A DNA stretch of 63,095 nucleotides from the NCBI GenBank assembly GCA_018242205.1, contig JAFECJ010000023.1, forward strand, positions 1 through 63,095, in the 5' to 3' direction. The position numbers and the translations under genes were made by a program. Source of the DNA: Pseudomonadota bacterium. Its GTDB lineage: Bacteria; Pseudomonadota; Alphaproteobacteria; Rhizobiales; Xanthobacteraceae. This document shows positions 26,003-34,790 of the stretch, piece by piece; position 1 is the stretch's first letter; the number at the start of each line of letters is the position of its first letter. The notes beneath the pieces are model-generated. The model had not been told where the DNA came from, searched no databases, and saw only the letters and a program-made list of their open reading frames with translations.

Positions 26003-27843
26003 CAGTGGACCTCCTCGTGCATGCCGCCGAGATAGGCCTCCTGCACCGCTTCGTTGTTCTTGATTTCTTCGGGTGTGCCTTCGACCAGCACCGAGCCTTC
26101 ACGCAGCACAGTGATCTTCTCCGCCAGTTCGAAGATCGCGTCCATGTCGTGGTCGATCACGATCATGGTACGCCCGCGGGCGATCGACTTGAGCAGCTTG
26201 ACGGTTTCGACGCGCTCGCGCGGGCTCATGCCGGCGAGTGGCTCGTCAAGAAGCAACAGCGACGGCGAGGTGGCCAGCGCCAGCCCAATCTCGAGACGAC
26301 GTTTTTCGCCGTAAGCGAGATCCGACACCAGCCGGTCGGCGCGTTTGGTCAAATGGACCAGCGCCAACGTCTCATCGACGCGCTTGTCGAGGCCTTCGAC
26401 TTTCGACATGTCCGTCAGCAGGTCGAGCTTGAAAGGCCCGCGCTTCTGCGCCAGCGCCGCGATGACGACGTTGTCGCGGACGGTGAGGCGGTTGAACAGC
26501 TGGTTGACCTGGTAGCTCTTGGTCAGACCGAGCTGACAGACCTCGGTGACGCTGTAGCCGGTGATGTCCTGACCCTCGAATTCGATCTTGCCTGACGTCG
26601 GATGGATTTCGCAGGTCAGCATCTTGAAGAAGGTCGACTTGCCGGCGCCGTTTGGACCGATGACGCCGCGCAATTCGCCGCGTTTCACGGTGAAATCGAT
26701 GTTGTCGTTGGCGACGAGACCGCCATAGCGCTTGGAGATGCCGGTCGTCTGCAGGATCACGTCGGAGCCCTGCGCCACCGCCGAGCCGACCGAGGCCGGT
26801 GCGGCGGAGGAGCCGATCTCGCTGTCGTCGTCATTGTCGGGAATGGCCTCGGGGGCTTCATGCTTGTTCCGGCCGTAACGCGTCAGCCGGTAAAGGTCGA
26901 TCAGTCCGCCGACGATGCCCCGGCGCAGGAAGCAGACCAGCAGGACGAAGATGACACCGAGTACCAGTTTCCAGGTGGCGCCGAGATGCAGCGTGGTCTG
27001 GAAGAAGTCAGAGAGATAGAGCCACACCGTGGCGCCGACCAGCGGCCCGAACAGGGTGCCGGCGCCGCCGATGGCGGTTTGCATGACGAGCTGGCCGGAA
27101 GTCTCGAACATGAAGGCATCCGGTGGCATGAACGCCTGCATGACGCCCAGCAGGCCGCCGGCGAAGCCCGCATAGGCCGCTGCGATGACGAAGGCGGTGA
27201 GTTTGTAGCTGTGGATGTTGTGGCCGACCGCCGCGGCGCGCAGTGGATTGTCGCGGATCGCCGACAGCACGGCTCCGACCGGCGAGCGCACGATGCGCAA
27301 TGCCAGCACCATGCCGATAAAGTACCAGAAGGCGAGATACCAGTAGAGCGACCAGCCGGTGCCGAAGGAATAGCTGAAGAAGCCGAGATCGATACTCGGG
27401 GTCGGCACGCCCGGGAGACCGTTTTCGCCGCCCGTATACGCCGACAACGGGTTGAACTCGACGAAGAAGAAGACTTCGGAGATCGCCACGGTGATCATGG
27501 CGAAGTAGATGCCGGTGCGCTGCAGCGCGATCAGGCCGATCAGCCAGCCGACGACCGCGGCCACGACCATGCCGATGAGCAAGGCGCCGGTGACGTGCGG
27601 AAAGCCCATCTGCGTCAGCAGGTAGGCGGCGAAGAAACCGCCGGTGCCGAAGAAAGCCGACTGGCCGAACGACAACAGCCCGGTGATACCGAACAAGATG
27701 TCGAAGCCGAGGCCGAACAGACCCCAGACCAGAATGCGGTTCACCGTGTCGGGCGAGAAGTCGAGATACGGCAGCACGAATGGCGCAGCCAGCAGGCCGA
27801 CCGCGGTGAGGATTTCGAGAATGTAGGTGCGTTGCTTGAACAT
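26002..27843 (-). CDS. fused Liv-type permease and ATPase (LivM-LivG)
   Basis: A single 613-residue polypeptide. Residues 1-330 are a LivM-like permease with about 9-10 helices (LFGITGLLSFGQSAFFGTGGF, AIRDNPLRAAAVGHN, GGAGTLFGPLVGA). A charged acidic linker (about 335-372, rich in D/E/P/A) leads into a LivG-like ATPase (about 373-613) with GPNGAGKST, LAYGEKRRLEIGLAL and LLLLDEPLAGM. In most genomes these are separate genes, but similar fusions occur in Rhizobiales. The start is ATG 27843; a TTG one codon earlier is less likely. Upstream livH is 12 bp away. ATPase and permease are thus made in fixed ratio. Confidence 0.9.
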   Translation of the reverse strand: MFKQRTYILEILTAVGLLAAPFVLPYLDFSPDTVNRILVWGLFGLGFDILFGITGLLSFGQSAFFGTGGFFAAYLLTQMGFPHVTGALLIGMVVAAVVGWLIGLIALQRTGIYFAMITVAISEVFFFVEFNPLSAYTGGENGLPGVPTPSIDLGFFSYSFGTGWSLYWYLAFWYFIGMVLALRIVRSPVGAVLSAIRDNPLRAAAVGHNIHSYKLTAFVIAAAYAGFAGGLLGVMQAFMPPDAFMFETSGQLVMQTAIGGAGTLFGPLVGATVWLYLSDFFQTTLHLGATWKLVLGVIFVLLVCFLRRGIVGGLIDLYRLTRYGRNKHEAPEAIPDNDDDSEIGSSAAPASVGSAVAQGSDVILQTTGISKRYGGLVANDNIDFTVKRGELRGVIGPNGAGKSTFFKMLTCEIHPTSGKIEFEGQDITGYSVTEVCQLGLTKSYQVNQLFNRLTVRDNVVIAALAQKRGPFKLDLLTDMSKVEGLDKRVDETLALVHLTKRADRLVSDLAYGEKRRLEIGLALATSPSLLLLDEPLAGMSPRERVETVKLLKSIARGRTMIVIDHDMDAIFELAEKITVLREGSVLVEGTPEEIKNNEAVQEAYLGGMHEEVH

Positions 27844-27855
27844 CAATCCACGCCC

Positions 27856-28731
27856 TCAATCTCGACCGGCGGTGCCGAGCAGGCCATAAGGCCGCAGCAC
27901 CAGCACAAGCGTCATCGCCACGAACAGCATGACATAGGAATAGCCGGGATTGATCATCGATGTGATCGAGATGATCTCGCCGGCGATCAGGCCGCCGAGC
28001 ACAGCGCCAGGGAACGAACCGACGCCGCCGATGACGACGACGACGAAGGTCTGCACCAGATAGGCCTCGCCGACGTCGGGGGTGATCGAGACCACCGGCG
28101 CGTTGACGATGCCGGCAAATCCGGCAGCCATGGCGCCGATGCCGAACACCAGCATGAAGACCTTGTAGACGTCGATGCCGAGCGCATCGACCATCACGGA
28201 GTCTTCGATGCCGGCGCGCACGATCATTCCGATGCGCGTGCGATAGAGCACGATATAGAGCGCGACCAGTGCGACGACGACGATGCCCAGCAGCGCCACG
28301 CGGTAGGCCGGATAGAACATGAAGCCCAAATTGAGGATGCCCCCGAGGCCCGCCGGCGCCGGCACGATCTTGGACAGGCTGCCGAAGAAGAAGCGCGCGC
28401 CCTCGACGAACACGATGCCGAGGCCAAACGTGACGAGAAGCTGGTCCTCATGCGGGCGGTCGTAGAAATAGCGAATGATGACGCGCTCGACGATAAAGCC
28501 GACGACCATCACGAACAGAGAACCGGCGATTACGGCGAGGATAAATGAACCGGTGTATGTGTAAGCCATCCAGCCGGCGAACCCGCCAAGCATGAACAAC
28601 GCACCATGCGCCAGGTTCAGCACGCCCAAAGTGCCGTAAATGATCGTCAGGCCGGAGGAGATCAGCGCCAAAAGTGCGCCGAGCACCAGCCCGTTGAAAA
28701 GTTGCGATACGAAATTGCCCCAGTTGATCAC
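27856..28731 (-). CDS. livH: Liv-type ABC transporter permease (LivH)
   Basis: Membrane permease, 291 residues, with the LivH signature LTIIYGTLGVLNLAHGALFMLGGF near the N-terminus and about eight hydrophobic segments ending at LVLVLRPYGLLG. GTG 28731 is chosen because the 60 codons upstream translate repeat-rich intergenic DNA. It forms an operon with the fused permease-ATPase and livF genes. Confidence 0.9.
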   Translation of the reverse strand: MINWGNFVSQLFNGLVLGALLALISSGLTIIYGTLGVLNLAHGALFMLGGFAGWMAYTYTGSFILAVIAGSLFVMVVGFIVERVIIRYFYDRPHEDQLLVTFGLGIVFVEGARFFFGSLSKIVPAPAGLGGILNLGFMFYPAYRVALLGIVVVALVALYIVLYRTRIGMIVRAGIEDSVMVDALGIDVYKVFMLVFGIGAMAAGFAGIVNAPVVSITPDVGEAYLVQTFVVVVIGGVGSFPGAVLGGLIAGEIISITSMINPGYSYVMLFVAMTLVLVLRPYGLLGTAGRD

Positions 28732-28832
28732 GTCGCCACCCACCCGCTCAACAGTGAATATGATGCAACGACCGGGCCTCGAGGCTCGAAGACGTGCTTC
28801 GAGGCCTTCCGCCCGGCCATCGCGAATTGAGT

Positions 28833-28868
28833 GCGCTCTCTTCGTCGCGCATACGACGAAGAGAGCGC
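28833..28868 (-). other. strong hairpin between receptor and livH genes
   Basis: A perfect 15-bp stem (GCGCTCTCTTCGTCG pairing with CGACGAAGAGAGCGC) with a 6-nt loop, 8 bp downstream of the receptor gene stop and about 100 bp before livH. Read on the coding strand it lacks a T-run, so it is more likely an mRNA-stabilising element that keeps receptor mRNA abundant. On the opposite strand TTTT follows. A second smaller CTCGAAG/CTTCGAG palindrome lies at about 28783-28801. Confidence 0.6.
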
Positions 28869-28876
28869 TTTTGACG

Positions 28877-30220
28877 TCAGGTGTAGTCGCCGAGATGACA
28901 GCCGAACGCATCCGGCTTCTGCATCAGCGGTTCGCCCGGAACGACTTCCATGACTTCCCAGAAGTCTTCCTTGTTCTTCATGTCCTTGGGCGCCTTGCCT
29001 TTGACGATGACGACCGGACGGACGAGCTGATGGTCCTGCGGGCGGAAGTGAACTTCGCCGACCATCGAGTCGAATTTCTCGCCCTTCTCGTACTGTTTGA
29101 TGACGTCCGGCGGGTAGAAGGTGCCGGCTTCAGAGACCATGCGGGCCCAGATCGCGAACTGCATGTACGCGTTCTCGGCGCCCCATTCCGGCTTGTAGCC
29201 GTACTTCTTGTCGAACGCTTCGACGAACATCTTGGCCAGCGGATACTTGTCTTCCAGCGTCCACCAGAAGTCGGTGGCGGCGAACACACCTTCGGTGAGC
29301 TCGGCGCCCACTTCCTTGGCGAGGAAGGGGATTTGATACGGGATCACCATCTTCATCTTCGGCGTCAGGCCGAACTGCTTGGCCTGCTGCACCGACAGCA
29401 CCGCGTCACGGCCCCAGTTGACGTTGACGATCACGTCGGCGCCGGAGTTTGCGATGTTGGTCAGGTACTGCGAGAAGTCCGACGTGCCGAGCGGCGATAC
29501 CTGGTTCGTCACCATGGTCCAGCCGCCGTTCTTGGCCAGATAGTCGTTCACCGACTTGGTGACGGTGTGGCCGTAGGTGTAGTCCGGCGTCATGAACGCC
29601 GCCTTCTTGTTCTTGCCGAAGTTCTTTACCAGCACTGGGCCGATCGCGTTGGCCGCGGTTTCACCGTAGAAGCACTGGCGGAACGAGTAGCGGGCACAAT
29701 CCTTGCCGGTGGTGTCGTTCGAGCCGGAGATGGCGACGAGGTAGAGGATCTTTTCGCGTTCGGCGAACTTGTTGAGCGCCACCGCGACGGCCGACGAGGT
29801 CGAGCCGGTCATGGCGACGATCTTGTTCTCGTTGATGAAGCGTTGCTGCGCCTGCACCGCGTTGTTCGGCTTGGCGCCGGAGTCGGCGACCACCAGATCG
29901 ACCTTCTTGCCGAGCACGCCCTTGCTGACCTTGGGCGCGATCTTCTTGATGAGCGGGTGGCCTTCGTTGATATGCTCGATGGCCAACTGCATGCCCTTGA
30001 GCTCGTCTTCGCCCTGGGCCGCGTAGGCGCCGGTGCGCGGAACCGCCGCACCGATGGTCACGGTCGATCCCTTCGAGCCGTCCGGCCAAGTGCCCATCGG
30101 CGGCTGGTCGGCGGCGAGAACCTGTCCGGAAAAACCGGGCAATGCGAAGCTGCCGGCGAGGCCGGCGCCGACAGTGAGAAGTGTACGGCGCGAAACGCCA
30201 TTCTTGTCATGCGAAGACAT
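28877..30220 (-). CDS. Liv/amide-type ABC transporter receptor with Tat signal
   Basis: Periplasmic binding protein of the type I (Leu/Ile/Val, amide or urea) superfamily, 447 residues. The N-terminus has a twin-arginine signal (SRRTLLTVGAGLAGSF, cleavage near VLAADQ), implying export in folded form. The body shows IGAAVPRTGAYAAQGEDELKGMQLA, MTGSTSSAVAVALNKFAE and YLVAISGSNDTTGKDC. ATG 30220 has GGAGG 9 nt upstream; codons to 30235 are not needed. It heads the operon livK-like, livH, fused livMG, livF. The ligand is not identifiable; amides and short branched compounds are possible. Confidence 0.88.
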   Translation of the reverse strand: MSSHDKNGVSRRTLLTVGAGLAGSFALPGFSGQVLAADQPPMGTWPDGSKGSTVTIGAAVPRTGAYAAQGEDELKGMQLAIEHINEGHPLIKKIAPKVSKGVLGKKVDLVVADSGAKPNNAVQAQQRFINENKIVAMTGSTSSAVAVALNKFAEREKILYLVAISGSNDTTGKDCARYSFRQCFYGETAANAIGPVLVKNFGKNKKAAFMTPDYTYGHTVTKSVNDYLAKNGGWTMVTNQVSPLGTSDFSQYLTNIANSGADVIVNVNWGRDAVLSVQQAKQFGLTPKMKMVIPYQIPFLAKEVGAELTEGVFAATDFWWTLEDKYPLAKMFVEAFDKKYGYKPEWGAENAYMQFAIWARMVSEAGTFYPPDVIKQYEKGEKFDSMVGEVHFRPQDHQLVRPVVIVKGKAPKDMKNKEDFWEVMEVVPGEPLMQKPDAFGCHLGDYT

Positions 30221-30439
30221 TGTTGTTTCCTCCACGATTTAGGTTTGCAAATCCGAGTCGCCCCCGGTTATTGCGCTGAAATATTTATCTCGTTGCTGAC
30301 GGCCGATGTCGGACGACAGATGAAAAATGGTTTCCTGGGGCGCACTCGTCGTTTGAAAAACGCGACGCCAGGAGCCATCGCGCTTATGGCGAACTGAAAT
30401 GCCATCAGCGTCAATGCCACTTTGGTCGGAACGCGGTCT

Positions 30440-30506
30440 GTGCAGTGCACCGACGATGTCGATGTTTGTTCGTGGACTCAGCGTTAAATCGCGCTGTGCA
30501 ATGCAC
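30440..30506. promoter_or_regulatory. two CTGTGCARTGCAC operator-like sites upstream of the liv operon
   Basis: GTGCAGTGCAC (30440-30450) and GTGCAATGCAC (30496-30506) are near-identical odd-base palindromes, each preceded by CT, with centres 56 bp apart. They lie 220-286 bp upstream of the receptor gene start in a 445-bp gene-free stretch (30221-30665). The word TGCATTGCAC recurs in the phasin promoter at 53293. I see no gene in this stretch. Confidence 0.4.
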
Positions 30507-30665
30507 ACGTCGCGGATAAATTTCTTTTGTCGTAATATGCGATGGCTGATGCAGAGTTCCGCTTCGCGTTACTCGTGACGATGTCGGCTGTAGCAAGAAA
30601 TGGCCATAGACTTTCGTCTAAATCACTTTTTGATATAACTGAAAACAAACGTAATTCGCCGTCGG

Positions 30666-31109
30666 TCAAACTTGTTCGGCGTTCAGATAGGCGAGCCGCG
30701 CGCCACAGAACGCGCAGACGACACCGAGGCCGAGTGCGGTCAGGCCGGCGACGACGTCGATGGTGCCGCCGAGATTGCCGCTCTTGCTCATCACGCCGCC
30801 GGCAGTCGCCGCGGCGAAAACCACGGCGATGAGAAAGCGCTGCGCCAGGCGGAAGACGAATTCACGTTCGCGGGCGGCGGCGATCAGATAGGCGCCCGTG
30901 CCCCAGCCGCCGATGAAGCCGGCGGCGCCGATCGCCCACCAGGCCATCGCCGAGGCCAGCTGGCTCGCCGAGCCGCGGCTGGCTTCGCGCAGCACGGTGT
31001 CGAGGCCGACGCCGAACACCGTGAGCACGATGTGCACCACCAACGCGGCGAAAACGCCGCAGCCGATCGCGGCGGCATAATGCAGTCTTCGGAGAACGTC
31101 GGAATCCAT
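30666..31109 (-). CDS. hypothetical four-helix membrane protein
   Basis: 147 residues with four hydrophobic segments at about 10-32, 55-78, 90-108 and 115-140, and short charged loops; no catalytic motif is seen. I do not recognise a family. It is divergent from the MFS transporter gene downstream of its start, and its stop borders the liv upstream region. Base composition and length suggest a real gene, but it has no functional assignment. Confidence 0.6.
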   Translation of the reverse strand: MDSDVLRRLHYAAAIGCGVFAALVVHIVLTVFGVGLDTVLREASRGSASQLASAMAWWAIGAAGFIGGWGTGAYLIAAAREREFVFRLAQRFLIAVVFAAATAGGVMSKSGNLGGTIDVVAGLTALGLGVVCAFCGARLAYLNAEQV

Positions 31110-31258
31110 GGGAGGCTCTCGGTCGGCGGCGAGGGCCGCCGCGGCGCCAGTTTAGCCGATCGGATCGGCTTGCGCGACTTCCGCGACAAATCGCGTGAAC
31201 GCTGCTCCGATCAAGGCGTTAAAGTGGCAGGGGCGGGCGGCAGCAAAGAGAGGCGAGG

Positions 31259-32710
31259 GTGGCGATTAGTCAAGCCGGCGCGGACCGCCGCAACGCCGAC
31301 GTCGTCGAGACCGACATTCCAGCGCGGCTCGACCGGTTGCCCTGGGGCCGGTTTCACACCTTGGTGGTCGTTGCCCTCGGCATCACCTGGGTGCTCGACG
31401 GTCTCGAAGTCACACTCGCGGGGAGCCTCGCCGGTGCCCTCAAGCAGAGCCCGGTGCTGCGTTTCACCAATACCGATGTCGGCATCGCCGCCAGCGCCTA
31501 TCTTGCCGGCGCTGTGCTGGGCGCCTTGTTCTTCGGCTGGCTGACCGACCGCCTCGGCCGCAAGAAGCTGTTCTTCGTCACGCTCGCCGTCTATCTCACG
31601 GCCACCGCAGCGACCGCGCTGTCGTGGAATATCGCAAGCTTCGCCCTGTTCCGCTTCATCACCGGTGCCGGCATCGGCGGCGAATACGCCGCCATCAACT
31701 CGACGATCCAGGAGCTCATTCCGGCGCGCATGCGCGGCTGGACCGACCTCGTCATCAACGGCAGTTTCTGGATCGGCGCGGCGGTCGGTGCGCTGGGATC
31801 GCTGGTGCTGCTCGATCCTGCGATCATCGATCCGGATTTCGGCTGGCGGCTCGCTTTCCTGATCGGCGCTGCGCTCGCGCTCGTCATCTTCTTCATGCGC
31901 ATGTGGTTGCCGGAAAGCCCGCGCTGGTTGATGACGCACGGCCATGCCGATGAAGCGCATCGCGTCGTTACCGGGATCGAGGCGCGCTTTGCCGATTTGC
32001 CGCCTGGCCACGGTCTGCCACGTGTCCGCTTACGCACGCGCCGCCGCACCCCGCTTCTTGAAGTTGCGCGCACTTTGATCGGACAATACCGGCAACGCGC
32101 CTGGGTCGGGCTGGCGCTGATGGCGGCGCAGGCGTTCTTCTATAATGCCATTTTCTTCACTTACGCCCTGATCCTTACCGATTTCTACGACGTGCCGGCC
32201 GATCATGTCGGTTGGTATCTGCTGCCCTTCGCCGCCGGCAATTTCCTCGGGCCGGTGCTGATCGGCCGGCTGTTCGATACGCTCGGCCGCCGCGTCATGA
32301 TCACTTTCACTTACACGATCTCGGGCGTCCTGCTCGCGGCCACGGGATATCTGTTCATGCGCGATCTGATCGGCGCAGAGACGCAGACCATCTGCTGGAT
32401 GGTCATTTTCTTCTTCGCATCCGCCGCCGCGAGCTCGGCCTATCTCACCGTCAGTGAAATCTTTCCGCTGGAAATGCGGGCGCTGGCGATCGCCTTGTTC
32501 TATGCCTTCGGCACCGGCGTCGGCGGCATTGTCGGACCGTGGCTGTTCGGCGCGCTGATCGACACGGGCTCGCGGGTCAGCGTATTCGGCGGCTATCTGC
32601 TCGGCGCCGTGCTGATGATTCTCGGTGGCCTCGTTGCCTGGCGCTGGGGCATCGCCGCCGAGCGCAAGCCGTTGGAGACCGTGGCGCGGCCGCTGACCTT
32701 CATCGATTGA
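31259..32710 (+). CDS. MFS transporter, metabolite:H+ symporter type
   Basis: A 483-residue permease of the major facilitator superfamily, sugar/aromatic-acid:proton symporter branch, about 12 helices. The loop 2-3 motif GWLTDRLGRKKLF and the matching loop 8-9 motif GRLFDTLGRRVM are clear, as are RFITGAGIGGEYAAINSTIQELIPARMRG and WLPESPRWL. The N-terminal 35 residues are hydrophilic. The start is GTG 31259 after an AGAGGCGAGG purine run. The substrate is unknown. Confidence 0.85.
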   Translation: MAISQAGADRRNADVVETDIPARLDRLPWGRFHTLVVVALGITWVLDGLEVTLAGSLAGALKQSPVLRFTNTDVGIAASAYLAGAVLGALFFGWLTDRLGRKKLFFVTLAVYLTATAATALSWNIASFALFRFITGAGIGGEYAAINSTIQELIPARMRGWTDLVINGSFWIGAAVGALGSLVLLDPAIIDPDFGWRLAFLIGAALALVIFFMRMWLPESPRWLMTHGHADEAHRVVTGIEARFADLPPGHGLPRVRLRTRRRTPLLEVARTLIGQYRQRAWVGLALMAAQAFFYNAIFFTYALILTDFYDVPADHVGWYLLPFAAGNFLGPVLIGRLFDTLGRRVMITFTYTISGVLLAATGYLFMRDLIGAETQTICWMVIFFFASAAASSAYLTVSEIFPLEMRALAIALFYAFGTGVGGIVGPWLFGALIDTGSRVSVFGGYLLGAVLMILGGLVAWRWGIAAERKPLETVARPLTFID

Positions 32711-32720
32711 CTGCGAAGGC

Positions 32721-33170
32721 TTACGACCCGGAAAACAGCTTTCGCTCGATCCAGCCAAACGCGAACAGAATGATGAGTGTCAGCGCCAACCCGGCGATGA
32801 CGAGATGCCACGCTGCGAGTGCGCAAGCGACGCCCAGCGCCGCCGTCACCCAAACCGAGGCTGCCGTCGTCAGGCCATGGATGGTCGCGGTCTTCGGGTC
32901 GCGTAAAACGACGCCGGCACCGATGAAGCCGATGCCGGTGAGTACGCCTTGCAGCACGCCCTGGACGACTCGGCTCAAGGCGTCGGGATGGTCGCCGATG
33001 CCGCGGAAGTCGATGGCCGTCATCGCGGCAATGGCCGACCCCAGCCCGACCAGAGCCAATGTACGCATGCCGAGCGGCTTGTCATGCAGCTCGCGATTGA
33101 TGCCGATGACGGTGCCGGCGCCGGTGGCGACCAGCAGGCGCAGGATTTCATCGAGGGCATTGCCGTCCAT
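32721..33170 (-). CDS. MgtC/SapB-family membrane protein
   Basis: 149-residue membrane protein with the MgtC hallmark REL..KPLGMRTLALVGLGSA and GVLTGIGFIGAGVVLRD...IHGLTTAASVWVTAALG, four to five helices. MgtC proteins modulate F-ATPase activity and growth at low Mg2+ and in host cells. This copy lacks the C-terminal ACT-like domain of longer homologues. It is convergent with the MFS gene, with 10 bp between stops. Confidence 0.92.
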   Translation of the reverse strand: MDGNALDEILRLLVATGAGTVIGINRELHDKPLGMRTLALVGLGSAIAAMTAIDFRGIGDHPDALSRVVQGVLQGVLTGIGFIGAGVVLRDPKTATIHGLTTAASVWVTAALGVACALAAWHLVIAGLALTLIILFAFGWIERKLFSGS

Positions 33171-33225
33171 GCAGGGAAACCGGTGAGGGGGGCCACGGGT
33201 TCCCTCGCGCCGGTGCGGCTGCGCG

Positions 33226-33486
33226 CTAACGCCGCTTGCGCGCCATTTGCGCGCTCATTTTGAGCGCTTCGCGAAAATCGGCGGTTCGGCCGTACTTCTT
33301 CAGCAGATCGCGGAACGCCTCTTCGGTGATCTCCGGCAGATCCTTCATCTGCTCGCGCGCCATCAGTGCGATCGCGTCCCAGGTGGCACGGTCGATCTGG
33401 ATGCGCTTGCCGACCAGGTCGTCCGCATCGGAGGTTGTCGACCTCCCGCTCCGGGCTGCTGTGGGTTGCCGCTTCTTCTTTGCCAT
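33226..33486 (-). CDS. small hypothetical protein, Lys/Arg-rich N-terminus
   Basis: 86 residues: a basic N-terminal tail (MAKKKRQPTAARSGRS) and an alpha-helical body (KRIQIDRATWDAIALMAREQMKDLPEITEEAFRDLL in part). It resembles small Rhizobiales proteins annotated only as hypothetical. ATG 33486 is preferred; ATG 33504 directly after GGGAG would add six residues. It lies between mgtC-like and the divergent ltrA-like gene. Confidence 0.6.
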   Translation of the reverse strand: MAKKKRQPTAARSGRSTTSDADDLVGKRIQIDRATWDAIALMAREQMKDLPEITEEAFRDLLKKYGRTADFREALKMSAQMARKRR

Positions 33487-33597
33487 TGAACTATCGTAAC
33501 TCATCTCCCGGGGATTGGCTCCCTCCGCCGCCCGCGCCGGTTGGCGGCGCGCGCAGCGACGGTTATGAATTGTTGCCCACACACCGGAACCCGCCGC

Positions 33598-34779
33598 ATG
33601 AGCCTCCTTGCCGCCCGTACCAGTCAATTGCGTGCCCGCGGCCACCATGAGAGCAACCGCGTCACGTTCGTCGAACTATTCTTCGACCTCGTGTTTGTTT
33701 TCGCGGTCACGCAGCTGTCGCACGGTCTGCTGGCTCACCTGAGCCTGATCGGCCTCGCCCAGATGTCGGTGCTGCTGATTGCGGTTTGGTGGTCGTGGAT
33801 CAACGCGGCCTGGGTCACCAATTGGCTGGATCCGGCGCGTCCCGCCGTGCGGATGATGCTGTTTGCTCTGATGCTGGCGGGTCTCGTATTTGCCGCGGCG
33901 ATTCCGCGTGCCTTCGAGGATCGCGCCGGTGCTTTGGCGCTGGCCTATGTCTCGATGCACGTCGTGCGCGACGTCATGATGCTGTGGTCGCTCAACCGTC
34001 ACGACGCGATCAATTTCCGCAACTTCGTGCGCATCTCGATCTGGCACCTGGCCGTGGCGCCGATCTGGCTGATTGGCGGTCACGCCGATCCGGCGCTGCG
34101 ACTCGAGTTGTGGGTGCTGGCCGCGGCCGTCGAAACGGTTGCTCCGATCCTTGGTTACTGGCTGCCATGGCTCGGCCGTTCCACGACCGCCGAATGGGCG
34201 GTTGCCGGCAGTCACATGGCGGAACGCTGCGGCCTCTTCATCATCATTGCGCTCGGCGAGTCGATCCTGATCACCGGCGCGACTTTCGCTACGCTCACCT
34301 GGACCGGCGAGCACATCGTGGCATTTCTGACGGCTTTCGTCGGCAGCGTCGCGCTATGGGCGGTGTATTTCAACATTGGCGCCGAACGCGCCAGCCGGCA
34401 GATCGAGACCTCCAGCGACCCCGGCCGCCTGGCGCGTTCGGGATACACCTTCATGCATTTGCCGATCGTTGCCGGCATCATTGTCGTCGCCGTCGGCGAC
34501 GAACTGGTGCTGCATCATCCGGGCGGCCACGTCGAGCTGGCGGCGCTTGCCGCGCTGGTCGGCGGGCCGGCGCTCTATCTCGTCGGCAACGCTCTATTCA
34601 AGCGGCTGTCGGCGCCGAACCTGCCGCTCTCGCATTTGATTGGACTGGGCCTTCTCGTCCTGGCAATCCCGGTGTCACTTTTTCTGACGCCGCTGACGCT
34701 GTCGGCGACGACGACGACCATCCTGATCGTCGTCGCCGTATGGGAATGGATGTCGCTACGCCAGCGCGTGGAGAGCTGA
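33598..34779 (+). CDS. ltrA: low temperature requirement protein A (LtrA) family
   Basis: Polytopic membrane protein, 393 residues, with about 11-12 hydrophobic segments. The N-terminus RVTFVELFFDLVFVFAVTQLSH and the internal segments HMAERCGLFIIIALGESIL and VYFNIGAERA are the family markers. LtrA was named for a role in cold growth of Listeria, but its molecular function is not established. ATG 33598 is chosen over the earlier 33541, which adds non-conserved codons. Confidence 0.88.
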   Translation: MSLLAARTSQLRARGHHESNRVTFVELFFDLVFVFAVTQLSHGLLAHLSLIGLAQMSVLLIAVWWSWINAAWVTNWLDPARPAVRMMLFALMLAGLVFAAAIPRAFEDRAGALALAYVSMHVVRDVMMLWSLNRHDAINFRNFVRISIWHLAVAPIWLIGGHADPALRLELWVLAAAVETVAPILGYWLPWLGRSTTAEWAVAGSHMAERCGLFIIIALGESILITGATFATLTWTGEHIVAFLTAFVGSVALWAVYFNIGAERASRQIETSSDPGRLARSGYTFMHLPIVAGIIVVAVGDELVLHHPGGHVELAALAALVGGPALYLVGNALFKRLSAPNLPLSHLIGLGLLVLAIPVSLFLTPLTLSATTTTILIVVAVWEWMSLRQRVES

Positions 34780-34790
34780 GCGAGGATCGC

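Noticed and set aside
26602..28548. 648-codon open frame on the plus strand opposite the liv genes
   Set aside because: It is antisense to clearly homologous ABC permease genes and its composition (Asp/His/Arg/Glu/Gln rich, low complexity) is the usual shadow of high-GC coding DNA.
30401..30450. sigma-54-like TGGCAT...GC sequence and NtrC-type reading of the GTGCA sites before the liv operon
   Set aside because: The -24/-12 spacing and bases do not fit the consensus, and the palindromes have a 1-bp centre unlike NtrC sites.
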